A stretch of 64,000 nucleotides of DNA from an uncultured Alphaproteobacteria bacterium (GCA_958431225.1 OY288107.1:434001-498000), one strand, 5' to 3'. Numbered from the stretch's first letter, positions 1-10,374 are shown. The notes: generated by a model not told the origin, from the sequence alone. A program made the numbers and translations.

Positions 1-1999
1 AATTGATGTCGCTGATATTGCCGTCATGACGGCTGATTAAATTGGCGATGGATGCTAGCGTTCCCGGCTCATTCAACAGCACGACAATCAGCCGTCCGGT
101 TAAGCGTGTCGGGCCTTCGCGTTTCCATTCAATGTCTAGCCATAATTCGGGCATGGCGTTAAATTTTTCAAGCACCGAACAATCTACCCGATGCACGGTG
201 ATGCCTTTGCCGGTGGTAACAATGCCGACAATGCGCTCGCCGGGTAAGGGGTAGCAACAATGCCCGTGATGCACCGCCATGCCGGGAATCAGCCCCTTAA
301 TATCTAGTGCCTCCTCATCGGTAGATTTTTTATTGCGCGTTTTGCTTTTGCGCATGGGGCGCAAATCTGGGTCAATTTTTGCTAGCACGTCAATCGGTTT
401 GATTTTGCCCTCGCCGACTAGTGCATAAAGATGTTCCACCCCCTCGGCGTTGAAACTGATGAGGCAGGTTTCAAGCATTTCATCGCTGACCTCAAGCGAT
501 GCCTCGCGGGCGGATTTGGCGAGTAAGGCACGGCCAAGGCGTGAGAATTCTGCTTCTTTTTTGAGGCGCAAAAACCGCCTCAATGCCGAACGTGCGCGCC
601 CTGTTGCCATAAAATCTTCCCATTCGGCGTTGGGGATCGCATCGGGGCTGGTTAGGATTTCTACTTGGTCGCCATTGCTTAATTTGGTGGCGAGCTGGCG
701 GTTTTTGCCGTTTATACGCACGCCGACACAGGTATTGCCCACATCCGAATGCACCGCATAGGCAAAATCAATCGCCGTTGCTTCGGCAGGCAACACGATG
801 AGCCAACCTTTGGGCGTGAAACAAAACACGCGGTCGCTATACATTTCTAATTGTGTGTTTTCTAAAAATTCCTCGGGGGTTTCGGCGCGTTCCAAAATAT
901 CCACCAAATCGTTGATCCAATTGATGCGCGTGACTTCGTGGCTATTGACCGGGGCGTTGGAGGTTTTATAGCGCCAATGGGCGGCGACACCATCTTCGGC
1001 GGTGCGGTGCATGTCTTCGGTGCGGATTTGCACTTCAATCTTTTTCTTGAAAGGTCCGATTAAAGCCGTGTGGAGCGATTGATATTTATTGCGTTTGGGG
1101 GTGGAAATGTAATCCTTAAACCGCCCCATCACCGTGGGATAATGCCGATGGAGAAGCCCGAGCGCGCGATAGCAATCGGCTTCATCTTCAACGATAATGC
1201 GGAACGCCATGACATCGGATAATTCTTCCATATCCACGTTTTTGCTTTGGGTTTTGCGCCAGATGGAATAGAGGGTTTTGGTGCGTCCGGTCACCTGACA
1301 CGCGACGCCTGAGACTTCTAAATAGGAACGCAACTCGCCTATGATTTTTTCGATGATGTCTTTGGAGGCTTCGGTTAGGTATTCTAGGCGTGAGGCGATG
1401 GATTGGCGGGCTTCGGGGTATAATACCTCAAAGGCGCGGTCTTCCAATTCATTCTGCCAATTTGATAGCCCGATGCGTTCGGCGAGGGGGGCAAAGATGC
1501 TCAAAGTTTCAAGGGCGATGCGTTCGCGTTTTTCGGGGGATTCTATGGCAAAAATCGTCTGCATATTGTGGGTGCGGTCGGCTAATTTCACCAACAACAC
1601 GCGAATATCGTTGCTCATTGCCATGACGAGTTTGCGGAAATTTTCGGCTTGGCTGTTGTCGCTTTGCATTTCCACTTTGGTTAGTTTGGTGACGCCATTG
1701 ACTAAATCGGCAATTTCAGGCGAAAAATCGGTGCTGATTTCTTCCAATGTGACCGCTGTGTCTTCAACGACATCATGCAGGAGTGCGGTGATAATCGTTG
1801 AGGGGTCAAGGTGCATATCCGCCAAAATAGCCGCCACCGCCACCGGATGCGTATAGTAAGGCGCACCCGAAGAACGCAACTGCCCCTGATGGGCGTGTTG
1901 GCAGAAATCATAGGCGCGCATAATCATATCGGCATCAAGCCCGGGGTAAAATGGCTTAATGCGCGCGCTAAGCTCACAAGCAGAAATAACCGAATTCAT
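1..1999 (-). CDS. Bifunctional (p)ppGpp synthetase/hydrolase, Rel/SpoT family (C-terminus cut by window)
   Basis: Makes and degrades the stringent-response alarmone (p)ppGpp in the cytoplasm. The first 666 codons are visible and read MNSVISACEL at the start. The HD hydrolase motif HDVVED is at residues 75-80. The synthetase domain includes DVMAFRIIV (about 262-270), RFKDYIST (293-300), KYQSLHTAL and EVQIRTEDMHRTAEDGVAAHW. The RxKD form at 293-296 is the signature of bifunctional Rel/SpoT rather than synthetase-only RelA. A TGS domain follows, and an ACT domain begins near the window edge. Family members are about 720 residues, so roughly 60 residues lie outside. Neighbours rpoZ and folK fit the usual alphaproteobacterial arrangement. 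Confidence 0.95.
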   Translation of the reverse strand, partial: MNSVISACELSARIKPFYPGLDADMIMRAYDFCQHAHQGQLRSSGAPYYTHPVAVAAILADMHLDPSTIITALLHDVVEDTAVTLEEISTDFSPEIADLVNGVTKLTKVEMQSDNSQAENFRKLVMAMSNDIRVLLVKLADRTHNMQTIFAIESPEKRERIALETLSIFAPLAERIGLSNWQNELEDRAFEVLYPEARQSIASRLEYLTEASKDIIEKIIGELRSYLEVSGVACQVTGRTKTLYSIWRKTQSKNVDMEELSDVMAFRIIVEDEADCYRALGLLHRHYPTVMGRFKDYISTPKRNKYQSLHTALIGPFKKKIEVQIRTEDMHRTAEDGVAAHWRYKTSNAPVNSHEVTRINWINDLVDILERAETPEEFLENTQLEMYSDRVFCFTPKGWLIVLPAEATAIDFAYAVHSDVGNTCVGVRINGKNRQLATKLSNGDQVEILTSPDAIPNAEWEDFMATGRARSALRRFLRLKKEAEFSRLGRALLAKSAREASLEVSDEMLETCLISFNAEGVEHLYALVGEGKIKPIDVLAKIDPDLRPMRKSKTRNKKSTDEEALDIKGLIPGMAVHHGHCCYPLPGERIVGIVTTGKGITVHRVDCSVLEKFNAMPELWLDIEWKREGPTRLTGRLIVVLLNEPGTLASIANLISRHDGNISDIN

Positions 2000-2052
2000 A
2001 AGCATAGAATCGCACTAATTCACGCGCTATGCAAAGTAAAAATTCGGGGATG

Positions 2053-5000
2053 TTATCCTGCTTGGGGGTCGGCGTCTGGCATTGGGGTTAGCCCTAAGTC
2101 GTCTGGGTCGTAGGAGTCTTGGTGTGCGAAGGATTGGCGGTCTGGGATTATTGCTGGGGATTGTGGTGTATTTCCCATGATAACACTAACGGTAACCGAA
2201 CCATCGGTTGCCGCCGTGTTGTCACCATCGCTCACGGTATAGGTAAGTGCGATGTCCGTGCCTACTGTCTCCGTGACCGTTTTAGTTTCTATGAGGACTA
2301 AATTCCATGTGTTAGTAGTGCCGCGTTGGAATTCAAAGCGGTTGTCGGCATCGCCACTAACGCTAACGCTAATATCCGCATCGTCCGTGTCGGCATCGGT
2401 GACGGTGATGCTATATCCCGTCATAATGTCATTGGTATTGCCGTTAGGCATTCTCTCAACCGAGGCTGTGCCAGATGTAGTGTAGGTGGGCACGATATCA
2501 TTGACATCGGTGAGGTTGATGGTGAACGTCTCCATGGTGGACTTACGGACAGTCATATCAGGGTCGCTATCCGAAGCCGTAACCATTAGGCTATAGCTTT
2601 TGGTTGCCGAATCATAATTCAACTGAGTAGCGTCAGCCACATAAATTTCCCAATTATTATCGGTGCTACCCGCCACCTCACGAATAGCAAACGCACCGCC
2701 ACCACCAGCCAGCGTGTAGTCAACCACATTATTGGTGCCATCCGCATCTGTTGCACGGAATAGCCCAACCCTATCGTCATTTGCGGCATCCTCAGCAACT
2801 TCTATGGTGGTGTCAGCGAGGCTTGTATCATCCGTATTCGTGACAAATACCGGCGCATGTTCATTGACATCGCCCACATTGATGGTGATCATAGCGGTGG
2901 CTGTATCACCTTCTCCATCAGTGGCAGTGATTTCTAGCATGTAACTAGTGGCGTCATTTTCAAAATCCAAAGCCCCCTCAGCCGGATTGAGCGTGATGGC
3001 GCCGGTCGTGTCGTCAGTGGCGAATTTATCGTCTTCATTGCCGTCAATAATGGTATATCTTATCGCCCCGTTGCCAGTTGGCAGGGTTGAAAAATCGGGG
3101 CTGTCGTCATTTTCATCAATGCTGATGGTTTGGGCGGCAAGAGCGACATTTACCCGCACCGTGAGGGGGATGTCCAATGTGGTGGATTGGGGGGCGCTTG
3201 CAATCATGGCAAGTTCAATGGTGCCAATGCCAAGCTCTGCCGCTTCTGCACTAGTGCCAGTGAAGGTCAAATCGCCGACCTCGTCGCCGCCCTCGGTTTT
3301 CTCGGTTAAATCAAAGAGTGCGCGCAAATTCATAGGCACTGAATCAGCAAATTCTATGATTCTATCTTGGGTGGTGGGGTCGTTATCATCCAACCACTCC
3401 ATAAGGGTCACGCCGAAATCATCAAACACATTGCCCAAATCAAAACTGCCATCAAGGGCGGCGGCGCCGATTTGAATATCCATGGCATCAGGCACAGTCG
3501 CCACCGAAATGTCGCGCATCGTTGGATCATTCGCATCAGCAAAATGCACATCCTCATTGGCACCAATAATGGTGATGTAGATGTTTTTGGTGGTGGCGGG
3601 GGTGGAGGCTACGGATATTGTCGCCGTATCAACCAAAATCTCGCCTGTGCGCAGCTGTTGAATTTTAGTCATAGCAGCAGCATCAGCACCCTCGCCCAGC
3701 GTGTAAGTCCAAGTGCCACTATCATCTAAGACTAGTTCGCCATAAGTGCCAGAATCCGTGACGCTCACATCCGCATCGTCGCTATTATTATTCACGCTGA
3801 TAGACCCAGTTGCTACCAGACTATCCGCATCCGCATCCTCATCCGCATCCGCATCCGCATCCGCATCCTCAGTCACTACCCCGCCAAAATCACCGCTAAA
3901 GGTAATGTCCTCTCCGTTCATGACCCTGATGGTGAATTCTAACGGGTCGGAAAAAAGTGGGTTATTGGGGTCACTGGGGTTGGTCGTCTGGTATCGGACG
4001 TTTAGTTTGATTGCGCCCCTGACAATCGCCTGCTCGTCTAGGGCTTGGGTATCGCGCAATCGCAAATTGTCAATCGCCTCATAGTCTAGTGATTCGCGAT
4101 CTCTCAGCACCAGATTCCATGTAGTGCCGTCTTGGTTTTGAACAATATCAAACATAGCCGCATAACCGGGAGGGGAATCTGCGGCATCGCTAATTATGAA
4201 ATTCGCCTTGACAGCACTGCTACCAGCATCAATGCCCGTAACCACCGGGTCTGCATCAGAACCGAGCGTATTTTCCGCTATCTCCATCGTCCCGGAAGTA
4301 GTCGGGGCGGTTAGTGTAGTGACAGATTGAACGGTGACATCAATTTTGACGGTTTCGGTTTCACCGCCGCTAGTGACCTGAACATATACAGGAATCGCCG
4401 TATTGCTCGCCGTCAAATCCGCGCCTTGCCGCACCGAAATTACCCCTTGCGAATCAACGCTAAAAAGACTGTCAACATCAAGCGTCGTGCCGTCAGATTC
4501 AACAATGCTATAGCTCACCGTACCTGTTCCCACGGCATAAACCGTTGCGACATACGCACCAGCTTCTGCATTCGTGCCTATGGTTACGTCAGGTAAATCA
4601 ATCATATTCGCACTAGTCGTATCATCATCAACATGCAATACGATGAGCGTGGTGACATCAGCATCCGTTAACGTCGCTATCAGAGTCTGGGCATTACTCC
4701 GCACATCTGCAAGGGAAGGATTTGTTGCCAAATATGCCGACAAAGCTTCAATGACTGGATTGCCCGCATAACTTGCATGGTTAAGAATCGCCGCATATAG
4801 CAAATTAAAGGCGGTTAGTTCGTCACCCGCCAGCGTGGAGTAGGCTTCATGCCCTAAAAAATTGGCAATCACATCGTTGACTGCATCACGCACTTGGCTA
4901 GACGTACGCACCTGCGGCTCCTTGAATCCCGCCTGCCCCGCAATCCAATCCGTAATCGGCGTGGCTATGGTGTGCTGACCTGTCGCCTCGGGGGTGGAAT

Positions 5001-5526
5001 AATCGGGGATGGAAAACATCACGCCGCTTAATGGTGCGTCAGTGTCCGCATTAAATGCACCATCAAGAATCGCCACAAACGGCTTGCCGAAGAGATGGTC
5101 GGGGATATTTTCTGCCTCACCTGTTGCGTCAGTGGTGAAACCTTCAGGATACTGCCCGTCTTGCGTTCGCATATCTTCTTCAGCAATTCGCGGCATATCT
5201 TCGTCAGTAATACGCTTATCATTGTTCGTATCAAAATAGAGTCTTGCACCTCGAACGGGGCTACTTTGCACAAAATGCGATTCACCTTGGCTGGACTGGA
5301 CGTTAGGACCCCCGCCACCGCCGCAAGACACTAGCACCGCCGCGTCGAAATTTGGACATAGTGCATCTGTAATTTCCCCGGCACCGCCACAAGCCACTAG
5401 CACCACGCCCGAAAGCGTCCAAGTGCTTGCCGTAAAGCCCGATGAAGCAAGTTTCCGCCGCGATTCTAAACGTAGATCCTCGCGCGCGTCCAATAGATTG
5501 CGTTTTGTTGTAAGATCATTCGGCAT
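2053..5526 (-). CDS. Large cadherin/VCBS-repeat surface protein, putative lipoprotein or adhesin
   Basis: A 1157-residue acidic, Asp/Thr-rich protein. Near the N-terminus two lipobox-like segments occur in tandem, VVLVACGG and AVLVSCGG. An EF-hand-like stretch FDTNNDKRITDEDM follows. The middle has a VCBS-type unit (SGTYGELVLDDSGTWTYTL, then LRTGEI). The second half has cadherin-type repeats with the calcium-binding motifs IDENDDSP, DVNEHAPVF and DVNDIVP. This architecture is typical of secreted or surface-attached calcium-stabilised adhesins, but no anchor or secretion signal other than the lipobox-like segments was recognised. It sits between rel and rpoZ as a single gene. The cargo or partner is unknown. 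Confidence 0.8.
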   Translation of the reverse strand: MPNDLTTKRNLLDAREDLRLESRRKLASSGFTASTWTLSGVVLVACGGAGEITDALCPNFDAAVLVSCGGGGGPNVQSSQGESHFVQSSPVRGARLYFDTNNDKRITDEDMPRIAEEDMRTQDGQYPEGFTTDATGEAENIPDHLFGKPFVAILDGAFNADTDAPLSGVMFSIPDYSTPEATGQHTIATPITDWIAGQAGFKEPQVRTSSQVRDAVNDVIANFLGHEAYSTLAGDELTAFNLLYAAILNHASYAGNPVIEALSAYLATNPSLADVRSNAQTLIATLTDADVTTLIVLHVDDDTTSANMIDLPDVTIGTNAEAGAYVATVYAVGTGTVSYSIVESDGTTLDVDSLFSVDSQGVISVRQGADLTASNTAIPVYVQVTSGGETETVKIDVTVQSVTTLTAPTTSGTMEIAENTLGSDADPVVTGIDAGSSAVKANFIISDAADSPPGYAAMFDIVQNQDGTTWNLVLRDRESLDYEAIDNLRLRDTQALDEQAIVRGAIKLNVRYQTTNPSDPNNPLFSDPLEFTIRVMNGEDITFSGDFGGVVTEDADADADADEDADADSLVATGSISVNNNSDDADVSVTDSGTYGELVLDDSGTWTYTLGEGADAAAMTKIQQLRTGEILVDTATISVASTPATTKNIYITIIGANEDVHFADANDPTMRDISVATVPDAMDIQIGAAALDGSFDLGNVFDDFGVTLMEWLDDNDPTTQDRIIEFADSVPMNLRALFDLTEKTEGGDEVGDLTFTGTSAEAAELGIGTIELAMIASAPQSTTLDIPLTVRVNVALAAQTISIDENDDSPDFSTLPTGNGAIRYTIIDGNEDDKFATDDTTGAITLNPAEGALDFENDATSYMLEITATDGEGDTATAMITINVGDVNEHAPVFVTNTDDTSLADTTIEVAEDAANDDRVGLFRATDADGTNNVVDYTLAGGGGAFAIREVAGSTDNNWEIYVADATQLNYDSATKSYSLMVTASDSDPDMTVRKSTMETFTINLTDVNDIVPTYTTSGTASVERMPNGNTNDIMTGYSITVTDADTDDADISVSVSGDADNRFEFQRGTTNTWNLVLIETKTVTETVGTDIALTYTVSDGDNTAATDGSVTVSVIMGNTPQSPAIIPDRQSFAHQDSYDPDDLGLTPMPDADPQAG
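3822..3870. repeat. GCATCC hexanucleotide microsatellite inside the cadherin-protein gene
   Basis: Imperfect tandem repeats of the hexamer ATCCGC, with two ATCCTC variants. They encode an Asp-Ala run (DADADADADEDADAD) just before the VCBS-type unit. The unit is a multiple of three, so slippage would change linker length without breaking the frame. Confidence 0.8.
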
Positions 5527-5601
5527 AATTTAGTCCTCCACATTGTCAATAGTGCATTTCTTGCAAGTCTAAACCAACAAAAAATCGCTTGCAACAAGTT
5601 T

Positions 5602-6036
5602 TTATAGGTCTTCTTCCTCTGCCCCTTGGGCGGTGTCGGCGAAGGTGCCTTCTGGGCTTGTGTCGGTGGGGGGGATGAAGGCGGACATGGGGGGTTGGGA
5701 TTGTTTGCCGGTGTCAGGGTCGGTTGTGCCGTCGGTTGTGCCGAAAGCTGCCATGTCATCTTGGGCTAGGCTGGCGGCTTCGTCGCGGCTGATTTGTTCT
5801 TCTTCGCGGCGATTCATTTGTTGGAGGCTTTTTACCAATTCTTCTTGGACCGATTCCGGGGCGATGGTTTCATCGGCGATTTCGCGCAAGGCTACCACCG
5901 GGTCTTTATCCTTGTCGCGCTCAACGGTTAGCGGGTCGCCTGAGGCAATGCCCCGCGCCCGATGCGCCGCTACTAGCACAAGCTCAAAACGATTATTGAT
6001 TTTTTCGATGCAATCTTCAACGGTGACGCGCGCCAT
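5602..6036 (-). CDS. rpoZ: RNA polymerase omega subunit
   Basis: Small RNA polymerase subunit that helps assemble the beta-prime subunit. The start [12 protein letters not shown] is chosen because it matches the conserved omega N-terminus; an upstream in-frame ATG would add 17 unconserved residues. The core motif [19 protein letters not shown] is clear at about residues 13-31. The 144-residue product is longer than a minimal omega and has a low-complexity, Pro/Asp/Glu-rich C-terminal extension, as in many alphaproteobacteria. It lies upstream of the cadherin gene and near rel, a common alphaproteobacterial grouping. Confidence 0.93.
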   Translation of the reverse strand: MARVTVEDCIEKINNRFELVLVAAHRARGIASGDPLTVERDKDKDPVVALREIADETIAPESVQEELVKSLQQMNRREEEQISRDEAASLAQDDMAAFGTTDGTTDPDTGKQSQPPMSAFIPPTDTSPEGTFADTAQGAEEEDL

Positions 6037-6114
6037 AACTCTAACCCTTCCCACGAAAATGATGAACCTATGCCTTTCATAATGCAAGCGCGCATGAAAA
6101 GCAAGCCCCTAAAT

Positions 6115-6618
6115 TTAGGGGGCTAGTTCCATATTCTGCGGCGGTAATTTGGCTATCAGCGCGTCAATCCCCGCCCCGCTTATTGGATGCACCCAATCGG
6201 CTTTGAGGTCGCGCAAGGGATATAGCACGAAACCGCGCTCGTGCATTCTGGGGTGGGGGAGAATCGGCGCATCTTGTCGCACCACGCCGTCAAAATCTAT
6301 GATGTCCATGTCAATGATGCGGGCCTCATTGCGGTGCTGGCGCACCCGCCCCATGGCGCGTTCAATACTATGCAGACGTGCCAACAATGCTGGGGGGGTG
6401 AGATGCGTTTTGATCTGCACCACCGCGTTGAAAAACCACGGCTGGTCGGATACGGGTTGCGGTTCGGTGCGATACCATGGGGAGGTCGCAATACAGATAA
6501 TATCCCCCGCCGCCGCCAATTTTTCTAGTGCCGCTAGGCAAGTTTCCTTGGGGCTGGCATAGCCCTGCATCGGTAAATTCGCGCCGATTCCTAAAAACGC
6601 CTCATGTTCGTTTGACAT
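6115..6618 (-). CDS. folK: 2-amino-4-hydroxy-6-hydroxymethyldihydropteridine pyrophosphokinase
   Basis: Transfers pyrophosphate from ATP to 6-hydroxymethyl-dihydropterin in folate synthesis. The sequence shows the family pattern: FLGIGANL near the start, SPWYRTEPQPVSDQPWFFNA, and the ATP/Mg site ARIIDMDIIDFDGV followed by LPHPRMHERGFVLYPL. The length of 167 residues is normal. It is divergent from the NYN-domain gene and upstream of rpoZ. Confidence 0.95.
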   Translation of the reverse strand: MSNEHEAFLGIGANLPMQGYASPKETCLAALEKLAAAGDIICIATSPWYRTEPQPVSDQPWFFNAVVQIKTHLTPPALLARLHSIERAMGRVRQHRNEARIIDMDIIDFDGVVRQDAPILPHPRMHERGFVLYPLRDLKADWVHPISGAGIDALIAKLPPQNMELAP

Positions 6619-6685
6619 TGTGCATATCCCGCATTATAGACTCAAAGGGAGCAATCCAATACCAGAACCAACCCCATAATAGAAA

Positions 6686-7273
6686 GTGAAAAAAATGTTT
6701 AACATCCGACCCAATGAACGTTTTGCCGTATTTATTGATGGCGCCAATCTCTATGCTACCTACAAATCGTTGCAATTTGAATTGGATTTTGAACGTTTGC
6801 TAGCGAAATTGCAGGAAAGTGGGCAGCTGATTCGCGCCTATTACTATACCGCCCTGCCCGATAGCACCGAACATTCCCCCATCAAACGTGCCGCCGATTG
6901 GCTTGACTATAACGGCTATACGGTGGTTTCAAAACCGATTCGTGAATTTATCAATTCCGAAACCGGGCAACGGCGCATCAAGGGCAATATGGATATGGAA
7001 TTGGCGTTGGATATGGTTAAATTAGCCGACCATGTGAGCCATGTTTTACTCTTTTCGGGGGATGGCGATTTCTGCCGTCTCATCCGTGAGGTGCAGGATA
7101 AAGGCGTGCGTGTGACTGTGGTATCCTCCACGCAAACCCACCCGTCGCTCATCGCCGATAGTTTGCGCCGTCAAGCCGATAATTTCATTGACCTAGACGA
7201 TTTGCGCGAACAGCTGGAACGTCCGCATCTTCAACAAGCGCATTACGATATGGATAATGATGGTGAGGAATAA
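6686..7273 (+). CDS. NYN-domain protein, LabA/DUF88 type, putative RNase
   Basis: A PIN-like fold protein of 195 residues. The acidic metal-site residues are visible in FAVFIDGANLYATYKSL (about 13-29), in NMDMELALDM, and in LLFSGDGDFCRLIREVQDKG. NYN proteins of this type are predicted or shown RNases; the substrate here is unknown. The likely start is GTG at 6686, with an ATG three codons later as alternative. Its TAA overlaps the ATG of the following glycosylase gene (TAATG), which implies translational coupling. Confidence 0.85.
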   Translation: MKKMFNIRPNERFAVFIDGANLYATYKSLQFELDFERLLAKLQESGQLIRAYYYTALPDSTEHSPIKRAADWLDYNGYTVVSKPIREFINSETGQRRIKGNMDMELALDMVKLADHVSHVLLFSGDGDFCRLIREVQDKGVRVTVVSSTQTHPSLIADSLRRQADNFIDLDDLREQLERPHLQQAHYDMDNDGEE

Positions 7274-7917
7274 TGATGGCGGGGCATAATCCGCCGCAAA
7301 ATTGCCCCCTCTGCCCGCGCTTGGTGGATTTCCGCCATTTGCAACAGCAACGCTATCCCGATTGGTATAATGCGCCGGTGCATGGTTTCGGCAGTTTGGA
7401 TGCACCGATTGCCATCATCGGACTCGCCCCGGGATTAAAGGGCGCGAATCGCACCGGACGTCCTTTCACCGGGGATTTTGCCGGGAACTTGTTGTTTAAG
7501 ATGATGTTGAAACACGGCTGGGCAAGCGGGGTTTTTAAGGCGCGGGCGGATGATGGGCTGGTTCTGCACCAAGCGCGCATCATCAATGCCGTGCGCTGTC
7601 TGCCCCCGGAAAATAAACCCACCGCCGATGAGATCAAAACCTGCCGTCCGTTTTTGGAACGCGACCTCGCACGCATGCCACATATAAAAGTCTTTTTTAC
7701 TTTGGGGCAGATTGCCCACCACACGGTGCTTGATTTATTGGGCTTGCGGCGGCGCGATTATCCGTTTCAGCATCACGGGGAGTGGCAGTTGGGTGATGGC
7801 AAGCATCTTATCTCGTCGTATCATTGTTCGCGCTATAACACGCAGACGGGGCGGCTCACCGAATCTATGTTTGATGCGGTTTTTGATTCCGTGGATGCGC
7901 TTATTGGTCGCCCTTGA
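7273..7917 (+). CDS. Uracil-DNA glycosylase, family 5 (UDGb) type
   Basis: Removes uracil and related deaminated bases from DNA. Motif A is [19 protein letters not shown] and the second motif is [16 protein letters not shown], the form seen in family 5 rather than family 4 enzymes. Cysteines in CPLCPRL near the N-terminus fit the iron-sulfur cluster known in this family. The product is 214 residues. ATG at 7276 is an alternative start. The 3' end overlaps the convergent smpB by 17 bp. Confidence 0.88.
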   Translation: MMAGHNPPQNCPLCPRLVDFRHLQQQRYPDWYNAPVHGFGSLDAPIAIIGLAPGLKGANRTGRPFTGDFAGNLLFKMMLKHGWASGVFKARADDGLVLHQARIINAVRCLPPENKPTADEIKTCRPFLERDLARMPHIKVFFTLGQIAHHTVLDLLGLRRRDYPFQHHGEWQLGDGKHLISSYHCSRYNTQTGRLTESMFDAVFDSVDALIGRP

Positions 7918-8365
7918 GCAGGCGGGCTTTTTGGCGGTCCCAATCGCGTTGCTTGATGGCTTCGCGCTTATCGTGTTTTTTGCGCCCTGCCGCTAACCCT
8001 AGCAGTAATTTCGCCAAACCGCGCTTATTGAAATATAGTTTTAATGGCACCGCCGTCATGCCATCACGTTGAATTTGCCCGAGCAATTTGTTGCGTTCTT
8101 TCTTGCTCACCAACAAAGCGCGATGGCGTTTTGGGTCGTGATTTTCGCGCGCGCCCTCATAAATGGGGATGGTGGCGTTAATCAACATGAGCGCACCCGC
8201 AACCTCACCCGCATAAGATTCGGCAATACTAGCACGCCCTTGACGCAAGGATTTGACCTCACTGCCTGTCAGCACTAGCCCTGCTTCCAACGTTTCCAAA
8301 ATCTCATAATCATGGCGCGCCCGCCGATTTTCAGCAATCACCCCAACCGATATTAGCGATGCCAT
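7901..8365 (-). CDS. smpB: SsrA-binding protein SmpB
   Basis: Binds tmRNA and brings it to stalled ribosomes for trans-translation. Characteristic stretches are [52 protein letters not shown], and the basic tail [20 protein letters not shown]. The start MASLISVG gives 154 residues, the usual size; a longer upstream reading frame has no conserved sequence. It follows dapA by 14 bp in the same operon. Confidence 0.95.
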   Translation of the reverse strand: MASLISVGVIAENRRARHDYEILETLEAGLVLTGSEVKSLRQGRASIAESYAGEVAGALMLINATIPIYEGARENHDPKRHRALLVSKKERNKLLGQIQRDGMTAVPLKLYFNKRGLAKLLLGLAAGRKKHDKREAIKQRDWDRQKARLLKGDQ

Positions 8366-8379
8366 GACATGATCCTGAG

Positions 8380-9273
8380 TTAGTTGGCTAAACCGACCTC
8401 GGTCAAGGCGGTGCTGACTTGGCTTTGCGATGCGGCGGAAATATCCGTCAAGGGCAAGCGCAATTCTGCGCGGCAAAGCCCTAATAAATGTGCCGCGTAT
8501 TTGACTGGGCCGGGGCTGGATTCGCAGAACAGCGCGCGATGCAGGGGCATCAGTTGCGCATGAATCGCCAAGGCGGCGGCACTATCCCCCGCATCCCAAG
8601 CTGCATGCATTGCCGCCAATAAACGCGGGGCGACATTGGCGGTCACCGAAATGCACCCATGCCCCCCTGCCGCACGGAACGGCAATGCGGTGCCGTCTTC
8701 GCCCGATAGCATACTGAAACCAACGCCGATGCGCTTGGTTAATTCGGTGGGGCGGGTGAGGTCTTGCGAGCTGTCCTTGACGCCGGTGATGTTCGGATGT
8801 GCGGCGAGTTTTGCCATGGTATCCACATCCATGCTCACCACCGAACGCCCGGGGATGTCGTAAATGACGATGGGAATTTCAGACGCCTCGGCGATGGTTT
8901 CATAATGGCGGACGAGTCCCGCTTGCGTCGGTTTATTATAGTAAGGCGTCACCACCAAAGCCCCATCGGCACCGGCTTGGCTGGCATGGCGGACGAAATC
9001 TACGGCTTCGGCGGTGGAATTGGAACCCGCACCCGCGAGCACCGGCACCCGCCCTGCCGCAGATTCGATGCACCATTCCACCACGCGCTTATGTTCATCA
9101 TGGCTGAGGGTCGGCGATTCGCCCGTGGTGCCGACAGGAACGAGACCGCTAGTGCCTTCGCCTATCTGCCACGCCACCAATTTACGAAACGCCGATTCGT
9201 CCAACGCGCCGTCGTGAAATGGCGTCATCAGCGCAACCCATGAACCTTGAAATAGCGGCTTTCCTGTCATCAT
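8380..9273 (-). CDS. dapA: 4-hydroxy-tetrahydrodipicolinate synthase
   Basis: Condenses pyruvate with aspartate semialdehyde in lysine and diaminopimelate synthesis. The Schiff-base lysine is in [11 protein letters not shown], the catalytic Tyr in [11 protein letters not shown], and the Thr pair in [15 protein letters not shown]. The length of 297 residues is normal. The start [11 protein letters not shown] at 9273 is preceded by a GGAG ribosome-binding site. A further 35 in-frame codons upstream overlap the divergent neighbour and are not conserved. Confidence 0.95.
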   Translation of the reverse strand: MMTGKPLFQGSWVALMTPFHDGALDESAFRKLVAWQIGEGTSGLVPVGTTGESPTLSHDEHKRVVEWCIESAAGRVPVLAGAGSNSTAEAVDFVRHASQAGADGALVVTPYYNKPTQAGLVRHYETIAEASEIPIVIYDIPGRSVVSMDVDTMAKLAAHPNITGVKDSSQDLTRPTELTKRIGVGFSMLSGEDGTALPFRAAGGHGCISVTANVAPRLLAAMHAAWDAGDSAAALAIHAQLMPLHRALFCESSPGPVKYAAHLLGLCRAELRLPLTDISAASQSQVSTALTEVGLAN

Positions 9274-9376
9274 CACGTTTTCTCCAAAGATAGATGCGAA
9301 ATAAAAGCAAGCATAAAGCCATAAGCGCGCGAGTTCAAGGTTTCGTTTTATGCCAAGAAAGGTTAGAGTCGCCCCC

Positions 9377-10342
9377 ATGGCAGTTCATTATAAAGATATA
9401 GTCGCGGCGGCAGAACGCATTAGCGGGCAAATCCGCCACACGCCTCTGTTGGAATCGTTGCAATTCAATGCGCGGATAGGCGGGCGCGTGTTGGTGAAAG
9501 CCGAGCCTTTGCAATATACGGGGGCGTTTAAATTTCGCGGGGCTTGTAATGCTGTGGCGTGTCTTGGTGACGTGAATCATGTAGTGGCGTATTCGTCTGG
9601 CAATCATGGTGCGGCGGTGGCGGCGGCGGCTACCGCGCAAGGGTTCAAGGCTAGTATCGTTATGCCTCAAGATGCGCCCGCCATGAAAATCAACAACACC
9701 AAAAATTTTGGCGGTGAGGTGGTGTTGTATGACCGCTATCAGCAATCGCGCGAGGACATCGCCGCCGCGCTAGCCAAAACACAAAATGCCGAAATCATCC
9801 CGCCCTATGACGATGCAAGGGTGATAGCCGGGCAAGGCACACTAGGTTTAGAAATCGCCGCAGACTTAAAGGCAAGGGACATCAAACCGCATCAGCTAAT
9901 CTGCCCAACAGGTGGCGGCGGATTGTTGGCAGGGACGGCGTTGGCACTGCATGAGAGCCTGCCAAGCCTAGATATTATAGCCGCCGAACCCGAAGGATTT
10001 GATGATTTCGCACGCTCATTAACAGCAGACAAAAGGCTGGCGAACCAAGCCGGCGCAAGCTCAATTTGCGATTCCATAGTAACCCCCACGCCCGGCAAAA
10101 TAACCTTCCCCATCAACCGCCAACACGTAAGCGGCGGGGTGGCGGTGCGCGAGGAGGCAGTGCTAGAAGCCATGGCAAGCGCGTGGCAGGATTTCAAATT
10201 AGTAGTAGAACCCGGCGGCGCAGTAGCATTAGCGGCACTACTAAGCGGGGCGGTTGAGGGCAAGGACAAGACCACCATCATCATAGCATCAGGCGGCAAT
10301 GTGGATGCGGGGTTGTTTAGGGACGCGCTAAAAAGGCTCTAA
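9377..10342 (+). CDS. PLP-dependent threonine/serine dehydratase-like enzyme
   Basis: A fold-type II pyridoxal-phosphate enzyme of about 321 residues. The PLP lysine is in YTGAFKFRGACNA, the substrate loop is SSGNHGAA, and the phosphate-binding glycine loop is CPTGGGGLLAG. There is no C-terminal ACT regulatory domain, so it is closer to catabolic threonine dehydratase, serine racemase or hydroxyaspartate/hydroxyectoine-type lyases than to biosynthetic IlvA. The start MAVHYKDI matches the family N-terminus; ATG at 9350 is possible. It is divergent from dapA. Exact substrate unknown. Confidence 0.85.
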   Translation: MAVHYKDIVAAAERISGQIRHTPLLESLQFNARIGGRVLVKAEPLQYTGAFKFRGACNAVACLGDVNHVVAYSSGNHGAAVAAAATAQGFKASIVMPQDAPAMKINNTKNFGGEVVLYDRYQQSREDIAAALAKTQNAEIIPPYDDARVIAGQGTLGLEIAADLKARDIKPHQLICPTGGGGLLAGTALALHESLPSLDIIAAEPEGFDDFARSLTADKRLANQAGASSICDSIVTPTPGKITFPINRQHVSGGVAVREEAVLEAMASAWQDFKLVVEPGGAVALAALLSGAVEGKDKTTIIIASGGNVDAGLFRDALKRL

Positions 10343-10374
10343 CCGCGCCCGCAGTAACCGCACGCCCTAACCGC

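Noticed and set aside
3746-4084. Ser/Ala-rich plus-strand frame inside the cadherin gene
   Set aside because: It is the mirror of the Asp/Ala/Thr repeats of the real gene and has no independent support.
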